Below are positions 39,310-50,302 of a stretch of DNA of 64,000 nucleotides, in pieces. Under the pieces are notes generated by a model. That model was not told where the DNA came from. It worked only from the letters and a program-made list of their open reading frames with translations, and did not search any database. Source of the DNA: Alligator mississippiensis (Eukaryota; Chordata; Crocodylia; Alligatoridae); the NCBI RefSeq assembly GCF_030867095.1, contig NC_081824.1, positions 144,117,433 through 144,181,432 on the forward strand, read 5' to 3'. Made by a program: the position numbers and the translations under genes. Every line of letters starts with the position of its first letter. Within the stretch, counting starts at the first letter, position 1.

Positions 39310-39769
39310 TCATATTCAAATTGGCAAGAAGTCAAGATAAGATTGAAAGAGCATACTACAAAAAAGTTTCATGGAACTGCCTCTTAGAAAACACAAATGT
39401 TTAGCACATTTTATGAAGATACAGCAAAACACTTCACTCACACAATGAAAAAAGGAAGGTGTGCATAAGTGGAAGCTTACACCTGTCATTGAAACTATTG
39501 TTTGTAGGTAAAAAAAGGTCTGCCACTTCAAGGGAAGAATGATGATAGTGAATTTAATATGAATAATGTGAGTAAATCTAAAGCTATTTTCCAATCACTT
39601 CTACACCTCTATTGCCAAGCTGATGATATAACCTTGTGTAAACACTTAATTACATGTGTCCAAAAATGTAAAACACTAGCAAAACCATTCAGGATGAAAT
39701 TACAGAAGCATGTAACTTCATCAGAAGCAAACCAGCAATTGGAATAAATGAGCCGGATTTCTTTACAGT

Positions 39770-40245
39770 GGGCACATCTAGACAAGACATTTACTGAGGA
39801 GCTGACTAATTAGCTCCACAGTAAAATCTCAGTATCTACATATGCAGCCCTATTAGGTCACAGTAAACCAATAAATGCTGCTGTATGATAGTACTTGGGG
39901 GGGGGGGGGGGGGCGGGAAGCATTATTTGGCAGCATTATTTAGTGTGCTGCAATGCACATGTAGATGCTGATGAAGCTGGCTAGGGCATGAGAGTGCTTC
40001 AGTGCAAGGGCTGCCTGCCAGCTAGCCTCACATTGTAGCAACTCTCATGCCCCAGCCAGCCCCTCAGCAGCACATTAAGCCAGGTAGGAGCAGGCACAGG
40101 CTTGCAGGCTGACTCCCTGGGCCCTCTGTCAGCCTGGGCTGCTCTGCCTCAATTTAGTGTGCTGCGGTCCCAGGGAGCAATAAACTCCAGTGTGAACTGT
40201 ACTGGTGTTTATTGCTTTGAATCAATTACATGTATAGATGTGCCC
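39770..40245. mobile_element. Small inverted-repeat DNA element with 3-bp target duplication
   Basis: Ends gggcacatctagacaagac and atgtatagatgtgccc are inverted repeats. The flanks carry agt on both sides (39767-39769, 40246-40248). The interior has an uninterrupted G-run at about 39897-39914 and a GC-rich centre shared with 44456-44967. No coding capacity. The 3-bp duplication fits a Harbinger-type miniature element. It sits within the hAT transposase relic. Confidence 0.8.
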
Positions 40246-40289
40246 AGTATTAGCCAATGAAACCTTGGACATTTCAAATGTGGAAAAAG

Positions 40290-40436
40290 GTATCAGTGGA
40301 CGCATCTACATGTTTCCACTATGGTGATGTAGCTGCAGAATCTAAGCATGCACCACTAACAGCTCATACTGTGCTGTGTTTTAGTATTTCCAAAAGAAGG
40401 TACTAAAGTACAATGATGTGTAGACTCACCCTGTTT
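40290..40436. mobile_element. Short relative of the small inverted-repeat elements
   Basis: Begins gtggacgcatctacatg and ends gatgtgtagactcaccc, inverted ends of the same type as 39770-40245, with a different and shorter interior. Confidence 0.55.
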
Positions 40437-40517
40437 GTATGAATTATATCAAAAGCAATCCAGTTACAATTTGTGAAGTTTTCCTGGGTTTTTTACCTGC
40501 TTATGACCAGTCAGATG

Positions 40518-41571
40518 TGTGACAGGGGTCAAGTGGAGGGGCTCTCAGTTTCATTACAGCTGGTCCTGTTGTCCCACAGTCTACTTGGAGACCACCCTAG
40601 TCCTGGTGCCCCTGTCATGACTTTCTGGGAAAAAGCAATCTGGAAGATATTCTGCTTCTGTCCAAAGCAGGGTTGGGGGAAGAAACCCAATGACAAGGTC
40701 TTACCATACCAGCAGGGCTTTGGTGCCTACTGGCCCCATATCCCAACGGTAGTTGCTCTAGCTTAGCCTTTCAGTCCAGGCTGTTCTGGGCCCTCCACAA
40801 CCTCTCTGTCTCAAAACCATTTCTGGGTTTCTACCCCTCCACGGTCTCAAGCCCAGTCCCTTATGGTCAACAAATACATTGCTTAACCCCTTAGGCCACA
40901 GCAGTAGGTCCTTTAGGCTAGCTGCTAAGTTCAGTTTCTTGCCTTAGGGCTTTGGTTCTTGCACCTCCAACCTCCCCCTCTGATGGGAGACTATCACACA
41001 GGATATTGGGGTACTTAGTTATGCAGCCTCTCCCCATCTCCCCTCATAGCTACTCCTGGTCCAACAGGTGTCTGTGGAACAGAAGTTTCAACTTAAGTTC
41101 CTCACCACCTTAGCATAAGTGGACATGGTCCACAACTCAAGATATCACACCATGGGAATGCTGCTCAAACAAAAGAAAATCCCAATAGGAACTTATTCCC
41201 TCTCTGGGACTACTTATTTCATCTGCCATGGCCATCCCTCCATCCAGTAAGGGCTATCTGTCCTTTTTTTGTGGTCAGGGCTCGACACTCTCTCCCTCTC
41301 CTGACTTGAGCAAGCTTTTATACTCCTTAGCCCCTCACTCTTTGTGGTCACCCAACCTATGCTGCTTCCTCTGGTAGGAATCTCTTGCTGTCTGCTGTGT
41401 TCATGCCATTTGGGAGTTTGCCACTTTGCTTACCCTGTCTCCTGCAGGCTCCTTTTCCAGCCTCTGAGACCCGCCCAAAAGATTTGAGCTTTATAAAGAG
41501 GCCCTGACAGTTTTTCAAGCTTTACCATCTCTTCTCCATAACCAGGATTTGACTCTCTGTTACAGGTGACA
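40518..41571 (-). mobile_element. Probable solo LTR (retroviral-type fossil) inside the transposase relic
   Basis: On the minus strand the segment runs from TGTCACCTGTAACAG to CCCCTGTCACA, giving TG...CA ends, with a TATA box (gtataaaagc on the minus strand, about 41315-41325). The 5-bp flanks (agatg, agtag) agree only in part. No retroviral genes adjoin it. It separates the N-terminal and middle blocks of the hAT transposase, so it is younger than that element's death or part of it. Boundaries are approximate. Confidence 0.5.
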
Positions 41572-42556
41572 AGTAGAAAAAAAACTATTTTGGATTTCTT
41601 ATGAAAAAGTGGTCTGGATTTGACAAAATTGAGAGAGGCCACCAATATGTCTAGCTGCATAAACAATGTATAGGTTCACATAAAATGTGATTTTTCCAGT
41701 ACAGTCAATTTGTGTTTAATGCTCTGAATCTTGCCATATTCAAATTTTGTGCAATATGTGGAACAGAAAACATGCTAGGCACTCTGAATGAAGTCATCAA
41801 TTATGTTTAGGAATCAACCAAATGAATGACAGTGTCCACATGTCCATAGAGCAGGCATATTGCTTGCAAAAGTATGTGCTACTAGGTGGATGGAGCAATA
41901 TGACAGTATCATGGTGTTCACTGAGCTCTGTCTGTAGCACTGGAAGCAATACAGAAAGATTATGACATCAGAAATAAAGCACATTTGCTTGACAAAAGCA
42001 TATGCAATTTCAAATATACCATCAACTTGATGATCACTGGATTACTATTAAAAATCACTTTTCCACTGTCCAAGGAACTTCAGAAGGTGAATGTATCATT
42101 GTGCAATGTTACAACCATTTGAAAGTAGCAGCTGGGATATTTGAAGATAAAAAGATGAGTTTACAAAAATATTTAATAATAGTCACAACAAATCACAACA
42201 TTGAGATAAAACTACCTTAACTTGTAGCCAAGCAACAACACAGATGTAATGTTCCATGTGGCAGCGCTGAGAACTACTTTTGAATTAAAACTGATCCCAT
42301 TTTTGGACTTCATGATCCAAGAACCTACACAGAGGTTCACATCACATGGCAACACTGTACCTGATCTAGTTATTCTAATACTGCATTTTTCGAGATAGTA
42401 TCCATCTGCAACACTTAGCTGTGTTTTAGAAATATTTAATGAAGACTTGTCAAGTAGCTGGAATGCTGTTTTTGCAGAATCTCAAATATGGAACAAGAAG
42501 TGGGAGCATATGGAAAACAGAAAAGTGCGGACCATAGTCATTGATATTCTCTAGTG

Positions 42557-42935
42557 CAGGGGTGCTCAAGCCCTGGCTGGTGAGTCAAATTCGGCCCATA
42601 GAGCCATGGCGTCTGGGCTACAGAGTTCCCCATGAGTCGGGAAACTTGGCAGCAGGGGAGCAGTGGCAATTAATACTGCAACCCCCTCCAGCCCCCACTA
42701 CCAAATTTCCAAGCCCTGTTCCTCCAGGTGGGGACCAGGTAATGCTCTCTTCCCTGCTTGCTCCCACATGCAGCTGGATTGGGCCAGCCCACACCCCCTC
42801 CCTCCCTCCCTGTATGGCTGGCCATGCCCCCTTTCTTCCACATGGCCAGATCAGGCCCACTGTCCAGATCTGTCTTGAGAACAGACAGGGCACTGCCTAT
42901 CTGGCCTGTGGGGCAAAATAGGTTAGGTACCACTG
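42557..42935. mobile_element. Short non-autonomous hAT element, same family as 7670-8065
   Basis: Starts caggggtgctcaagccctgg and ends ggttaggtaccactg. The interior shares gagccatggcgtctgg with 7670-8065 and includes a CCCT tandem tract at about 42793-42810. Flanks ctctagtg and gtctagca match at the central tctag. It lies immediately upstream of the CNKKQFSN block of the transposase relic. Confidence 0.8.
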
Positions 42936-43190
42936 GTCTAGCAGAGTGCAACAAGAAACAGTTTTCAAATATTCATATTTTATTCAAGATTCTCTACACA
43001 CTTCCTGTATCTATAGCTCTATCAGAAAGAACTTTTCCTACTCTCCAGGGATTTAAAACTTGGCTTTGTTCAGCAATAGGTGAAGAGCATTTCAGTGGAC
43101 TGGCCATATTGAATATTAACTCACGTGTGCAAATAACTGTTAGTGAAATATTGGATGCACTGTCAAGATTCTCAAGATTCTCTAGATTTT

Positions 43191-44455
43191 GTTTAATGAA
43201 TATAAATAAGAGATGTACATTTATTTCTTATGACTTTAGGATTAATTATACATCTTTTGATTATTATTTGCCTAGTTTGTTGTATTTTTATATGTACTGT
43301 ATACTATAGAAAATTAATGCACATTCCTATAAAGTTATTTGGTTTTGCTTTGATCTTAAGCTGAATAAGATAGTCTTAGGCCCCTAGACTATTAGCAATG
43401 CTTCTAGTTTCTTTTTAACTGGAGAAAAAATTGTTGCATTATATACAACAATGCACCATAACATCCGCCACCCTCCTTTTCAAAATCCTAATCTACCCAT
43501 GTGCCCATGGCACCAGCTTCAACAGGAACACTGGATGGGACACACGATAATTCCTAATGTGACACGACAATGTCAGCACTATGCTAGCAAGTCAGAGGGG
43601 CGCAGCTTCAAACTGGCTGTAGGTGAGGGGGGGACTATGACTTGTGTTTCTGGCTTTCTGGGCAAGTGTCCTAAGTACTCAGCTTTTGAGGCTAAAGAAT
43701 GGGAAGGCCCCACTTCTCCCCCAGCATCTAGTCATGGGTTTCTGGTCAGCTGTCATTCATGCTTTGGATACACTTATTACACATGCACTATCCACTGTAT
43801 CAGGGTAATACAATTGCAATCTGAATGTAAGTGCCCAAACTGGCACTTATGCAGCTAGAGAACTGCCAGTTAGGCATGCCATGGGAAACAGAATTCCACC
43901 CTAGGTTGTTTCTGAGCAAGTGCAGTAGGGAAGTCCACTTTCACAGGGTGGAAGAGAGTCCAGTTTAGTGGCTGAAGCCTCTGACAGATGTTACAATTAT
44001 GATGCCATTAACCTGTCAGTCATGCTATAGACACTAACCCTGACACATGTTCAAAGAATTAATGGTACAACAAAATGGGAAAATAGCCACAAAAGATGTG
44101 TAGCATTTTTATACCTGGTTTCCATTGCACCTTACATAAAATGTATAGCAGGGTAAACAGAGCTGGTCAAGACTGGTGCAGTCCCAGAGCTGGGACCAAT
44201 TATCTATTGTTGGTCCCAACCTGTGACCACATGGGAGTCTTGAACCAACTCTGGTACAGTACTAAGACTGAGACCAACAGCCAACTGATTGTGCATCAGG
44301 GGCCTTAGGGTATGTATATCTAAGGTAGCCGCACTCGGCTCTTGAAACTGATACTGAAAAATGAGCCATACCTACACACTCTGTGCTCCAAGCCAAGTCA
44401 TTTGGCAGTGAGGATGCTCAGGGATGCTCCCCACCACTGCTCTCAAGATCTCTCT
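43191..44455. other. Intergenic stretch
   Basis: A faint relative of the tRNA-like SINE lies at 43600-43710. Otherwise nothing recognised. Confidence 0.4.
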
Positions 44456-44967
44456 GGGTGCATCTACATATACCACTAGGGGGCAGCAATAAATTGTGCT
44501 GCTTAATGCTCCACAGATTATTGCTCCTGGGAAGCTCCTGGGCACACATCTGCATGTGTGCCTGGACCAAACCACATTGAGCTGAGTTGCAGCAGCCCTG
44601 GCTGGCAGGGAGCCTAGGTCAACCTGCCAGCCTGGGGCTCCTCCAGCTGGGCTCAATGTGCTGCAGAGGGGCTGGCTGGGGCATGAGGGTACTTCAATGT
44701 GGAGCTAGCTGGCAGGCAGCCCCTGCACTGAAGCACCCTTATGCCTCAGCCAGCTGGTCAGCATCTACATGTATGCTGCTGATCACAAAAAAAAACCAAC
44801 TCTGCAGCAGGTAGTACTTGTAAATATAAGTACAAGTATTTACAAGTACTACCTGCTATAGAGTTTATTAGTTTTGTGTGCCCTTATACAGACATGTGTA
44901 GATGCTGAGACATTTAATGCACAATTAATTAGTAGCTGTATAGTAAATAGCTTATGTAGGTGTGTCC
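44456..44967. mobile_element. Small inverted-repeat DNA element with an internal perfect hairpin
   Basis: Ends gggtgcatctacatatacc and cttatgtaggtgtgtcc are inverted repeats; tct flanks both sides (44453-44455, 44968-44970). The GC-rich interior (ggctggctggggcatgag, ctggcaggcagcccctgcac) matches the centre of 39770-40245. A perfect 21-bp stem pairs 44806-44826 with 44837-44857 around a 10-base loop. Confidence 0.75.
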
Positions 44968-45133
44968 TCTGTGGCACACTTCAGAGTGGTGGAGGGAATG
45001 TACCAAGAGCATTCTTACTGCTGCATTTCTGGTTTGGAACTGTGCATAGCAGGAACAGGGTGGAGGGGCTCATTTTTGGGTGCAGTCTCAAGAACAGCGT
45101 AGAGCCAATATAGACATAACCTTAGGTATCCTT

Positions 45134-45465
45134 GGCATTTTTACACATTCTTGGGGAGGTGGGGGAGGGGCTTTCATTAGAGCAGCTCCAAGAGCTGCTC
45201 TAATCAAAGCACTGCAGCATCTTGTGTAGCAGCATCTCCACATCTCCGAATGGTAGCAGGAGTGCTTGAACTAAAGTTCGTTGAATGAGCTTTAGTTCAA
45301 GCACCCCCACTGCCACTTGGAAGCACGGTGATGCTGATACATGAGGTGCAAAGGCTGGCTGGAGTGCCGTAACTACCATTCTCCAGCACTCAGTTAATGG
45401 AGTTATTACTGTAATCAGATAATTACAGTGCATCAGATCTGCCTCACAGCACATTTACAGGCACC
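45134..45465. mobile_element. Small inverted-repeat element, same subfamily as 50303-50606
   Basis: Shares gagctttagttcaagc, tgatgctgatacatga and attacagtgcatc blocks with 50303-50606 and has similar outer ends (ggcatttttacacatt, gcacatttacaggcacc). An inner short palindrome, agcagctccaagagctgct, lies at about 45181. Confidence 0.65.
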
Positions 45466-46079
45466 CCTAAAGGCCACTTAAATAACACATATAGAATCTG
45501 GGCTTTAGGCATCCCAATGGCACTGAACAGATAGAAACTAATAGATAGACAACTAATAGAATAGGATCTGGCCTCAGGCCTTTATTTACGTGATCCTATC
45601 TATTTTTTCCATAGGACTCCTGCCTCCTTCCATACACAGAATGGATCTGATCTGGGGATGAACCACTGTTGTGCAGAAAATTATTTTCTCTAGGACGTCT
45701 GACTCATTTGTTGTGTGTATCGTCTGAGGTAGGGAATTCCAGAAAAAGAAAGAATGGTCTTTCAGTTAAGGCAATTCAATGCTGCCCTGTAAAACTGGAT
45801 GCCAACCCTTTGCTGCCACTATATTCTTGTATGGTACTCAGCAAGTTATTTAAAACAGACCTTTTGTAAGTGGTTACTAATGTGTATTTTTTATTTTTTG
45901 GGTGCCTGACAAGACCATGAGGCCTGATTTGCAGAAGGGCTGAGCACCCACAGTGGCAAATGAAGTCAGCGAGGCCTTTGCTTGAAACACAAAGTGATGC
46001 TTCATATAATGATAAAAAAGCCGAAAAATCAGGTCTTACTGACTTTAGATTGGAAATCAACACTAGTGGACACTTTTGA

Positions 46080-46185
46080 TGTAATCTTTCTATGCCTCAG
46101 TTTCCTAGCTGTCAGCTGGGGATAATAATACTTACTTACACCATGGGGTATTGTGAAAATGTATTAATGTTTGTGAAAGATAAGA
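46080..46185 (+). mobile_element. MIR SINE remnant
   Basis: The run atgcctcagtttcctagctg, ggggataataatacttactt and ggtattgtgaaaatgtatta matches the MIR 3' half (gcctcagtttcctcatctg, ggggataataatagtacc). Moderately diverged. Confidence 0.85.
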
Positions 46186-46369
46186 GACAATTCCTTGCCA
46201 GAGAAAATTCCTTGAAGAAATAAATTATTCTTTCTTTGGACTGGGGTTTGAATAATGTGCTGTGAACAAGGATAAAAACAATTTAAAGTAAGTGCTCATT
46301 CACTGAGCACTGACTAGCCTGTGCACTGGATGACATAGGCATACTTAATTCTAAACTCAGTTTTGATAC

Positions 46370-46500
46370 TAATTCGCATCTCCACAGTTAAGTCACTCAA
46401 CTCTTGTTTCCATTTATCTATCTAGCATATCAAAAAGGGCTAGCAATATTTACCTATATTGGGGTGTTGAGGCATACTATTTAGAAAATGTTGCATAAAT
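46370..46500 (+). mobile_element. MIR SINE remnant, more decayed
   Basis: gttaagtcactcaactcttg, tttccatttatctatctagc and tagcaatatttacctatatt follow MIR order with many mismatches. It lies 190 bp after the first MIR. Confidence 0.6.
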
Positions 46501-46594
46501 GCAAAATATTAAGGTATAGTACTACCATGTAAATGACTATAATAATGTGACAGTTTCAGTGTTCCATGTTCACTGTGTTTCATTGACTTCCAGA

Positions 46595-46955
46595 ATCACG
46601 AGCTGGCGAAGTTCTTTGGTAAATTCAGTAACTTTTATTAGACCAACTCAAATAGTTGGAAAAATTCATCTTAGCAAGCTTTTGGGCACAAGCACCCTTC
46701 ATCAGGCTGAGGAAGTGCCTGCAGATGGACTGCGCTTTTCCTAGATGGAGTGGTAAAGTAGCCAGACGCCTGTATATATGCAAGAAAGCCAGTCTGTTAA
46801 AATGTAATTTGAGGCCACTTCAATTTACATTTCAGCGTTCTGGCTTTCTTGCCCACAGACTGGCCTCTGGCTGCTTTACCACTCCATTCAGGAAGAGCAC
46901 AGTCCAAATTTTTGTCTTAGTGGCATCTACACAACTTGCCAAGTTCTAAGAGTTA
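46595..46955 (-). repeat. Interspersed repeat, inverted copy with a foldback
   Basis: 46595-46705 is the reverse complement of the ttggtctaataaaag repeat (gcgaagttctttggtaaatt, tattagaccaactcaaat, gcaagcttttgggcacaag). It is followed by an imperfect palindrome whose arms, about 46725-46815 and 46818-46909, share gagtggtaaag, agccag and caagaaagcc in opposite orientation. Confidence 0.65.
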
Positions 46956-47148
46956 CAAAGGTTGCTGAAGACAAGGGATTTCCTCGTAGAGGAATAAATG
47001 TGTTACTTCTAAAACTGAAATGTAATGCTTTTTGTTTGTTTGCTTAAGTGTTTTATTTCTAGTACTCCTGCATTGTTGAACATTACATTTTTTTTTCTCT
47101 CTGAACATGTCCTATTGCACTTTCCTGATCTATTCCCCTTCTCTACAG

Positions 47149-47217
47149 GCACCTAAGAACACCATAATGGAACTCCACGACTTCCTCAGTGGAGACCACA
47201 TTAACAAAATGAATGAC
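47149..47217 (+). CDS. CCR6: CCR6 upstream coding exon (N-terminus)
   Basis: An exon bounded by a polypyrimidine tract plus ag acceptor (ends 47148) and a strong gtaagt donor (47218). From ATG 47167 it encodes MELHDFLSGDHINKMND, 17 codons, ending in phase 0. The next acceptor (47931) also opens in phase 0 at GCAGAAATG, so the two join in frame without a stop. The start has A at -3 and G at +4, a good Kozak context. With this exon the product is 377 residues, close to human CCR6 (374), and the N-terminal tail before the QEVR motif is about 40 residues versus about 38 in human. Without it the tail would be about 20. The join is inferred from splice signals and phase; transcript evidence is not available here. 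Confidence 0.72.
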
Positions 47218-47931
47218 GTAAGTATATTAGTAAGAAACAGTTAATTTGGAAATAACAGTTCTATAAGACTACTAACTTCCCTGACCTAGGGAGTGACTAG
47301 CTAATGAAAGTGGTTTGTAACAATATGCTTAATTGATGGAGCATGCTTTCACCGGATTTACTGCAGCTGAGCGATGAGAATGGAATTCTGTGAACTGTCC
47401 CAAAAAATGTTTCCAGCACTTAAAGTTCAGTTATGCTTTTGTTAAACCTGGTATTTTTTCTCAGTGGCTCTTCAGAATCCATCAAACTAATTTGTTGTTT
47501 TGAGAAATCTCTTCTTATGTTTAAAGTAGTACCTTTCACAGTTGTGTGGAAAAGTTATTATTGGTAGAGACATAATTCAGGATTATCTCAGCTGTAGTGG
47601 GCCAAGTTTGAAGTAGGGGAGAGATTTTATTCAGAGAATGTTGCATGTATCACTGGATTGCACAAGGTTAGGTTTTCAGGAGGAAGTAAAAAATGTGGAT
47701 TTGAAAGGATAAAAGTGACTAGGTTTTAGCATTTTGATGCTTTATTTTCCAAATATTGGGATTGGCTATGTCTATTACTTTCATGTGGACACAGGGTTGT
47801 ATGTAAACTTAAAAATTGATCTTTTGTGTCTCATACTAGTCAATTCTCCATTGTTTACCAGCTATATAGAACTTGCAGAAATGCATATTAATGTTTGAGT
47901 GATTAACTGGCTATATTCATTTTTCTTTCAG

Positions 47932-49014
47932 GCAGAAATGAACTCCACAGATTATCCATATACCATAGATTATGAAGGACTTATAGAACCATGTAACAAG
48001 CAGGAAGTCAGAAACTTCACAAAAGTATTTTTTCCAATCACATACTCACTGATCTGTGTTGTGGGCTTTATAGGTAATGTCTTTGTAGTGATGACCTTTG
48101 CTTTATATAAGAACCATAAGTCTATGACAGATGTATACCTCTTCAACTTGGCCATAGTTGATTTATTGTTTGTTCTCACTCTCCCATTGTGGGCAATGAG
48201 TTATGCTGCTGACAAATGGATCTTCAATGATGTCATATGCAAAATGACCAGAGGTATCTATGCTATCAACTTCAATTGTGGCATGCTGCTTTTGGCCTTT
48301 ATCAGTTTGGACCGATATATCGCCATTGTACAAGCAACAAAGTCATTTAAACTTAGGGCAAGAACCTTAGCATACAGCAAACTGATCTGCTTGGTTGTGT
48401 GGGTATTCTCAATTTTAATCTCGACCTGCACTTTCATATACAGTGAAAGCTATAGCATTTTTCTGAATGATACAACAGAGATTTGCGAACTCAAATTTAG
48501 TAAAGAAGTAAACAGCACTGCACTGAAATTAATGCTCATGGGTATACAACTAGCATTTGGCTTTTTTATCCCCCTGCTCTTTATGATTTTTTGCTATGCA
48601 TTCATTGTCAAAACCTTAGTGCAAGCTCAGAATTCCAAAAGAAGCAAAGCAATACGTGTAATTTTATTAATTGTAGCTGTCTTCCTGGTTTGTCAAGTAC
48701 CCTATAACATAGTTCTTCTTATAACAGCCACAAATATGGGCAAATTAAATAGAAGATGTGATAGCGAAAGGCATATAAGTTATGCAAAATGTATTACTGA
48801 AACTGTGGCATTCTTGCATTGTTGCTTGAACCCCGTGCTCTATGCATTTGTTGGGGTGAAATTTAGAAATTACTTTTTGAAGATAATGAACAGTCTGTGT
48901 TGTATAGGATTCAAGAAATACAAAACAGCCAATTCAAGGATAAGTTCTGATATCTATCACTCAAGGCAGACAAGTGAAATTACGAGTGATAATGTATCAT
49001 CCTTTACTATGTAA
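47932..49014 (+). CDS. CCR6: CCR6, chemokine receptor for CCL20 (main exon)
   Basis: A class A G-protein-coupled receptor of the plasma membrane. CCR6 binds CCL20 and, through Gi, steers memory and Th17 T cells, B cells and immature dendritic cells. Numbered on the 377-residue form, helix 1 is about 50-76 (GN at 65-66), helix 2 85-106, helix 3 118-141 with C120, then DRYIAIVQA at 144-152, C202 in loop 2, helix 6 with CQVPYN at 271-276, and NPVLY at 317-321. Sequons lie at N21 and N45. The stretches GIYAINFNCGMLLL, KTLVQAQNSKR and FLHCCLNPVLYAF and the C-terminus ending SSFTM are distinctive of CCR6 rather than CCR7 or CCR9. All motifs are present and the frame is open to the TAA at 49012, so it looks functional. 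Were the upstream exon skipped, ATG 47938 would give 358 residues. Confidence 0.96.
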   Translation, partial: AEMNSTDYPYTIDYEGLIEPCNKQEVRNFTKVFFPITYSLICVVGFIGNVFVVMTFALYKNHKSMTDVYLFNLAIVDLLFVLTLPLWAMSYAADKWIFNDVICKMTRGIYAINFNCGMLLLAFISLDRYIAIVQATKSFKLRARTLAYSKLICLVVWVFSILISTCTFIYSESYSIFLNDTTEICELKFSKEVNSTALKLMLMGIQLAFGFFIPLLFMIFCYAFIVKTLVQAQNSKRSKAIRVILLIVAVFLVCQVPYNIVLLITATNMGKLNRRCDSERHISYAKCITETVAFLHCCLNPVLYAFVGVKFRNYFLKIMNSLCCIGFKKYKTANSRISSDIYHSRQTSEITSDNVSSFTM

Positions 49015-49439
49015 TACAAGTAATATTCTAAGCTTTTATTTTTCTCATCCAGCAACTCCAGCCAATCCTATTTTTCATGTTACAGCTAGCAATTATGACT
49101 ATTTTACACCAAAAATAGTAGTTCCTATGATCATGATAGCTCCCTCCATCAAAACTATTAATAAAAACAAAAGAATAACTCTACTGTATGGAAAACTCAT
49201 GTATTAATCATCTGCCTAACTAACATTCATGCTGTTCTTCAATACATGCATTTATCATTCTTAGGAAAGCAAGATGTATCAAACAGCTTCCTTTTTCCTC
49301 ATGCCAGTTTGATCTGATATTGCTTTAGTATTTTGGTTTTGAAGCACTCTCAACTCAGCTGTCCCATATCAACCAAAATATTCCAATTGTGATAATGATT
49401 CTTTTAAAAGTCAGACAGACAATTTTACTACAGGCTTGC

Positions 49440-49690
49440 TGTATTTCTGATTATATTGCTATTAATTATTTACATTGTAATAGTGCCTAGAGTCCATATC
49501 CAAATTTGGAACACCAGGGTGAAAGCACTCTACATACATGTATTAGCAGGCAATTCAGACCCAAAGAGCTTGCCCTGTGAACAAAGGATGGGAAGGGGAA
49601 CACAGAGGTGAAGTGACAGGATCACTGACGCACAGCAGGTGAGTTGCAGAGCTGCAATTAGAATTTAGGTTTTGAGTCACAGTCCAGTCT
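49440..49690 (-). mobile_element. MIR-related SINE
   Basis: The order tagtgcctagagtccatat, gaaagcactctacataca, cccaaagagcttgccctgtg, gaggtgaagtgacaggatc, cagcaggtgagttgcagagc and cacagtccagtctagtgtct follows a common amniote MIR-type SINE in reverse orientation. Diverged; lies in the probable CCR6 3'UTR. Confidence 0.65.
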
Positions 49691-50302
49691 AGTGTCTTAT
49701 TTAATAGTTATAGAGTTATGGTTGCCTATATTGGCACAGGTTTGGGTCCAGAGACCATACTAATAGAAGACAGTAATATTTCTTTAAGTAATCACTTAAT
49801 ATTCAACGATCAGCTCACATTTTTTTTTGTTCAAGAATAATAAAAGCTATTTGGGAACTGAAACTGACCATTTTGTGAATGTCATCTTGATAGAGATTGA
49901 AATGCCACTTTATTTTTTCTGATTACTTAATACATTTTTTGAATGAAATAATAAATATTTTGAAATATATTTCCAAAATAATTTTGAATTTATCAAAGTG
50001 TGTTTCTTGTTTCTTGAGGATGGCTTAGCTCAGCAGTATTTGGCCTTTATTGGAACTAGATTAAATGCACCTTGGCAGCATAAACAAGGCAATTTGCAGT
50101 GCACAACTCCTCCTGTAGGGTTTGTTAACTAACTGCAGAAGGGAAACAGCATCTTAAGAGATGAGGGAATACCTGCCAGTGTCAACAGGAGTAGGCCAAG
50201 AACTACACTGCTGAGGGAGAGATATGACTGTCTGCATTAGTATGATTCAGCATTGTTTATATGGTACACTGAAATTCTCAGATACAAATACTATATACTA
50301 TT

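Larger units (their letters stand above)
39310..43190 (+). pseudogene. Decayed hAT-superfamily transposase (Tip100/ZMYM1-like), split by later insertions
   Basis: Fragments in order along the plus strand resemble TTF/ZMYM-type hAT transposases. At 39460-39640: an IETIVC block, then GLPLQG-like, NDDSEF-like, and FQSLLHLYCQADDITLCKHL. At 41872-41935: CATRWMEQYDSIMVFTEL, matching the conserved TRW-E-(R/H/Q)-D block. At about 42450-42540: WNAVFAESQIWNKKWEHMEN. At 42944-43186: CNKKQFSNIHILFKIL followed by TLPVSIALSERTFPTLQ, GFKTWLCSAIGEEHFSGLA and ILNINS, the C-terminal hAT dimerisation domain (LPVSTASAERSFSTL in live relatives). The frames are interrupted by stops, for example the tag right after FTELCL, and by insertions at 39770-40245, about 40290-40436, about 40518-41571 and 42557-42935. 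It is a dead DNA transposon, not a host gene. Superfamily assignment is firm; the family within it is inferred. Confidence 0.85.

Noticed and set aside
28531-47148. Exons of CEP43 or another CCR6 neighbour expected upstream by human synteny
   Set aside because: I looked for splice-bounded conserved coding segments on both strands and recognised none; only repeat-derived frames were found.
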